A stretch of DNA of 7,095 nucleotides from an uncultured Microcoleaceae cyanobacterium (GTDB taxonomy: Bacteria; Cyanobacteriota; Cyanobacteriia; Cyanobacteriales; Microcoleaceae). Under the pieces are notes generated by a model. It worked only from the letters and a program-made list of their open reading frames with translations. It made no database searches and had not been told where the DNA came from. Where the stretch lies: NCBI GenBank assembly GCA_938083405.1, contig CALKCV010000559.1, positions 1-7,095 of the forward strand, written 5' to 3'. A program made the position numbers and the translations under genes. Position 1 is the stretch's first letter, and each line of letters begins with the position of its first letter. Below, piece by piece: positions 4,869 through 7,095 of this stretch.

Positions 4869-5834
4869 TTACTTAGTTAGCGATCGCTTGCGCAATACTT
4901 CTAAAAGAGTTAAAAATTCGGCAGGTTTTGGGGCGATCGCTTCTATTAATTCCCCCGTTACTGGATGCTGCAATTCCAAGCGCCAAGCGTGCAAAGCTTG
5001 ACCGGTTAAATTAACTCCTAGCGATCGCCCGCTACCATAAACCGCATCCCCGACTATGGGATGTCCTATTTTAGAAATGTGTACTCGAATTTGATGAGTC
5101 CGACCGGTTTCTAACTGGAATTTCAGCAAACTATAATTACCCAGTCTTTCCTCGATCTCCCAGCGAGTGACTGACGGACGACCGCCTTTTTCTACTGGAA
5201 CTACTGCCATTTTCTTCCTATCTACGGGATGGCGACCTATGGGTAAATCTATAGTGCCTTTTTCGGTTTTGGGGCAACCGAAGACTAGGCCTAAATATTC
5301 GCGGCGGGCAGTTTTTTCTTGGAATTGTTTTTGCAAACTGGAGCAGGCTAAATCGGTTTTAGCTACGGCGATCGCTCCAGTCGTATCTTTATCCAAACGA
5401 TGAACTATTCCCGGTCTTTGGACTCCGCCAATTCCTGCTAGAGTATCGCAGTAAGCTAAAAGTGCGTTCACCATAGTTCCTTCTGGATGTCCCGGGGCGG
5501 GATGTACTACTAAACCGGCTTGTTTGTTAATAATTAATAACTGTTCGTCTTCGTAGAGAATATCTAGAGGAATGTTATTCGGTTTTAGTTCCAGAGGTTC
5601 CGGTGGAGGGATAGTTATTTGGAAGCGATCGCCTGCTTTTACCGTTGCTTTCTTCGAGGTACAAATTTCGTCGTTAACTGTAACTTGACCTTGCTCGATT
5701 AGATTTTGGATGCGGGACCTAGAGAGGTCGGGCAAATTCTGAGATAACCAGAGGTCGAGACGGTGGTTTTGCTGCTTCTTTAGAGGTTCTGTTGCTTCTG
5801 GGAATTCTATTGAAATTAAAGATTCATCGTTCAT
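4869..5834 (-). CDS. rluD: RluA-family 23S rRNA pseudouridine synthase, RluD type
   Basis: A 321-residue protein that converts specific uridines of large-subunit rRNA to pseudouridine; the RluD branch acts on the helix 69 loop. An S4 RNA-binding domain occupies residues about 24-75 (RLDLWLSQNL, SRSRIQNLIEQGQVTVN). The catalytic domain follows, with NKQAGLVVHPAPGH (103-116), the signature HRLDKDTTG (145-153) carrying catalytic Asp148, and GRTHQIRVH (244-252) followed by GHPIVGDAVYG. Length, S4 domain and the HPAPGH segment all fit RluD rather than RluA or RluC, though the exact target uridines are inferred. All motifs are intact. Five of the window's eleven HIP1 palindromes fall in this gene. 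It diverges from the DUF3616 gene across 105 bases, and the start ATG has no strong ribosome binding site. Confidence 0.93.
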   Translation of the reverse strand: MNDESLISIEFPEATEPLKKQQNHRLDLWLSQNLPDLSRSRIQNLIEQGQVTVNDEICTSKKATVKAGDRFQITIPPPEPLELKPNNIPLDILYEDEQLLIINKQAGLVVHPAPGHPEGTMVNALLAYCDTLAGIGGVQRPGIVHRLDKDTTGAIAVAKTDLACSSLQKQFQEKTARREYLGLVFGCPKTEKGTIDLPIGRHPVDRKKMAVVPVEKGGRPSVTRWEIEERLGNYSLLKFQLETGRTHQIRVHISKIGHPIVGDAVYGSGRSLGVNLTGQALHAWRLELQHPVTGELIEAIAPKPAEFLTLLEVLRKRSLTK

Positions 5835-5879
5835 AGTGTTTGCTGCTATAATCTTCTCTACCGATAGATAGAGTTAAAA

Positions 5880-5910
5880 TTGACTCTGATGCGGTAAGTT
5901 CAAATATTAG
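5880..5910 (+). promoter_or_regulatory. Possible promoter of the DUF3616 gene
   Basis: TTGACT (5880-5885) matches the -35 consensus at five of six positions and TATTAG (5905-5910) matches the -10 at four of six. The 19-base spacing is longer than ideal. It lies in the 105-base divergent spacer, 30 bases before the gene start. Confidence 0.35.
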
Positions 5911-5939
5911 CACTTTATTGAGCAGGTGACATTTCAATT

Positions 5940-7010
5940 ATGACAGACGGTTTTTTATTAACTCGGGTTTTATTGCGCTTCGACACCGATGACGAAGATA
6001 TTTATAAGGAATTATCCGCAGCAGCTTTTACCCCAGACGGTCATTTATGGGTTGGTTCGGATGAGTTATTAGGAGTAGAAAGATTTTCTTTAGTGGAACC
6101 TTTTGTGTTTGGCGATCGCCGCCATTTTGAATTAGGAAATTTTGTCAAGCTTTTTAATGACGAGGATGAAATCGATATCGAGGGAATGAGTTATTCCAAC
6201 GGTTATTTGTGGTTCGTAGGTTCTCACAGCACCAAGCGGAAAAAACCCAAAGGAAAGGGGGTCGAAAAAGACATCGAAAGACTATCTACAATTAAAGTCG
6301 ATTTAAACAGATTTATGCTCGGTAGAGTCCCCGTAAAAGAAGAAGAATTAGTGCAATATAGCTGCGAGGAAAATAGGGCATTAACAGCAGCCTATCTAAA
6401 AACTTCCGAGAGTCGCAATATTCTCATAGATGCTCTTAAAGAAGACGAACATTTAGGCATTTTTGTATCGAATCAAATTCCTTCTAAAGACAACGGTCTA
6501 GATATTGAAGGATTAGCAGTACATGGCGATAAAATTTTTCTCGGTTTGCGAGGACCAGTTTTGCGAGGTTGGGCGGTTATTATAGAGATAGAAGTAGAAG
6601 AGACAGAAGCGGGAATTTTAACTTTTAAAACTATCGGAGAAGAAGGAGAAGTTTATCGCAAACATTTTGTTTTTCTCAATGGGATGGGAATACGAGAATT
6701 GTGTCTCCATGGAGAAGATTTAATAATTTTAGCGGGACCGACGATGGCTTTAGAAGCTTTAATGAGCGTGTTTTGTTTGAGAAATGTATTAGGGTTTGGA
6801 GGGAATAGGATTTTTGGGGAAGAAAGCGATCGCTTAGAGAAATTATTCGACCTACCTTTTATTCCAGGAAGCGATCGTGCCGAAGGGTTAGCACTATTTC
6901 CTTGTTTTGGAGAAAGCGATAGTTTAATGGTAGTTTATGACTCCCCTGACGACAGCAGAATACCAAAACCAGGTCATATTTTTGCCGATGTTTTTAGGTT
7001 AGAATCATAA
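5940..7010 (+). CDS. DUF3616 domain protein
   Basis: A 356-residue protein of the DUF3616 family, with no signal peptide or membrane span. I recognise the family from the DIEGLAVHGDKIFLGLRGPV stretch (188-207) followed by RGWAVIIEIEVEE. A related phrase recurs: DIEGMSYSNGYLWFVGS (79-95), DIEGLAVHGDKIFLGL (188-203) and RAEGLALFPCF (313-323), each followed by a strand-rich stretch. FTPDGHLWVGSDE (30-42) looks like a further unit. This spacing suggests a beta-propeller-like fold. No biochemical role is established that I know of. AGGTGA ten bases before the ATG at 5940 is a moderate ribosome binding site. The gene stands alone, with a hairpin plus T-run after it. Confidence 0.88.
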   Translation: MTDGFLLTRVLLRFDTDDEDIYKELSAAAFTPDGHLWVGSDELLGVERFSLVEPFVFGDRRHFELGNFVKLFNDEDEIDIEGMSYSNGYLWFVGSHSTKRKKPKGKGVEKDIERLSTIKVDLNRFMLGRVPVKEEELVQYSCEENRALTAAYLKTSESRNILIDALKEDEHLGIFVSNQIPSKDNGLDIEGLAVHGDKIFLGLRGPVLRGWAVIIEIEVEETEAGILTFKTIGEEGEVYRKHFVFLNGMGIRELCLHGEDLIILAGPTMALEALMSVFCLRNVLGFGGNRIFGEESDRLEKLFDLPFIPGSDRAEGLALFPCFGESDSLMVVYDSPDDSRIPKPGHIFADVFRLES

Positions 7011-7038
7011 GTCCCGTTCGATCGTTAATCGCTTTAGC

Positions 7039-7080
7039 GCTAAAAAACACGGTTCGTTCCAACCACTTTAGCATTTTTTT
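7039..7080 (+). terminator. Probable intrinsic terminator of the DUF3616 gene
   Basis: GCTAAA (7039-7044) pairs with TTTAGC (7067-7072), enclosing an inner stem GGTT/AACC (7051-7054 with 7061-7064), and a run of seven T follows (7074-7080). It begins 28 bases after the stop codon. A perfect 12-bp palindrome, TTTAGCGCTAAA (7033-7044), overlaps the left arm and offers an alternative fold. Confidence 0.6.
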
Positions 7081-7095
7081 GTAGGTAGCGCGCAC

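Noticed and set aside
5167..5403. 78-residue plus-strand open frame inside rluD
   Set aside because: It is antisense to the conserved catalytic domain of the pseudouridine synthase and is a reading-frame shadow.

Overview
The window is chromosomal DNA from a cyanobacterium, most likely a filamentous one. The palindrome GCGATCGC (HIP1) occurs 11 times in 7.1 kb (at 1172, 1753, 2511, 3983, 4880, 4933, 5021, 5368, 5625, 6112 and 6826). The genes fit as well: a ferredoxin-type nitrite reductase, a RelN-type antitoxin, a DUF3616 protein and a TrpD-like protein, all recognisable cyanobacterial families. Base composition is AT-leaning throughout. There are no rRNA or tRNA genes, no CRISPR array and no intact transposase.

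Layout, left to right. 1-178: leader with a perfect GAAACCGGGTTT-type hairpin. 179-1243 (+): anthranilate phosphoribosyltransferase-like protein (TrpD2 type) whose substrate-site motifs differ from true TrpD. 1244-1372: a second hairpin of the same repeat family, then a decayed second copy of the last 11 codons of the TrpD-like gene. 1373-1991 (+): a type II toxin-antitoxin pair, RelN-like antitoxin then RelE/ParE toxin, with overlapping reading frames. 1988-2329 (-): a small antitoxin-like protein whose stop codon overlaps the toxin stop tail to tail. 2330-2798: a long intergenic stretch holding the promoter of the minus-strand gene on its left and a probable NtcA-type nitrogen-control promoter on its right. 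2799-4355 (+): nirA. 4356-4617: hairpin-rich spacer between converging genes. 4618-4761 (-): a 47-residue single-span membrane protein. 4762-4868: more copies of the dispersed repeat. 4869-5834 (-): RluD-type 23S rRNA pseudouridine synthase. 5940-7010 (+): DUF3616 protein, followed by a probable intrinsic terminator.

The window is not one operon. nirA appears to be a single-gene unit: its own promoter region lies upstream, a hairpin terminator lies downstream, and the next genes run the other way. No nitrate transporter or nitrate reductase gene is present here. The TrpD-like gene, the toxin-antitoxin pair and the antitoxin-like gene form an accessory-looking left third with signs of rearrangement (gene-tail duplication, repeat hairpins). 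The right half is core housekeeping.

I found no clearly new multi-gene system. The items most worth a second look are the duplicated gene tail beside the toxin-antitoxin pair, the dispersed palindrome family with its shared CTATAGCAAT flank, the hairpin resembling an IS200/IS605 right end after nirA, and the 47-residue membrane protein.
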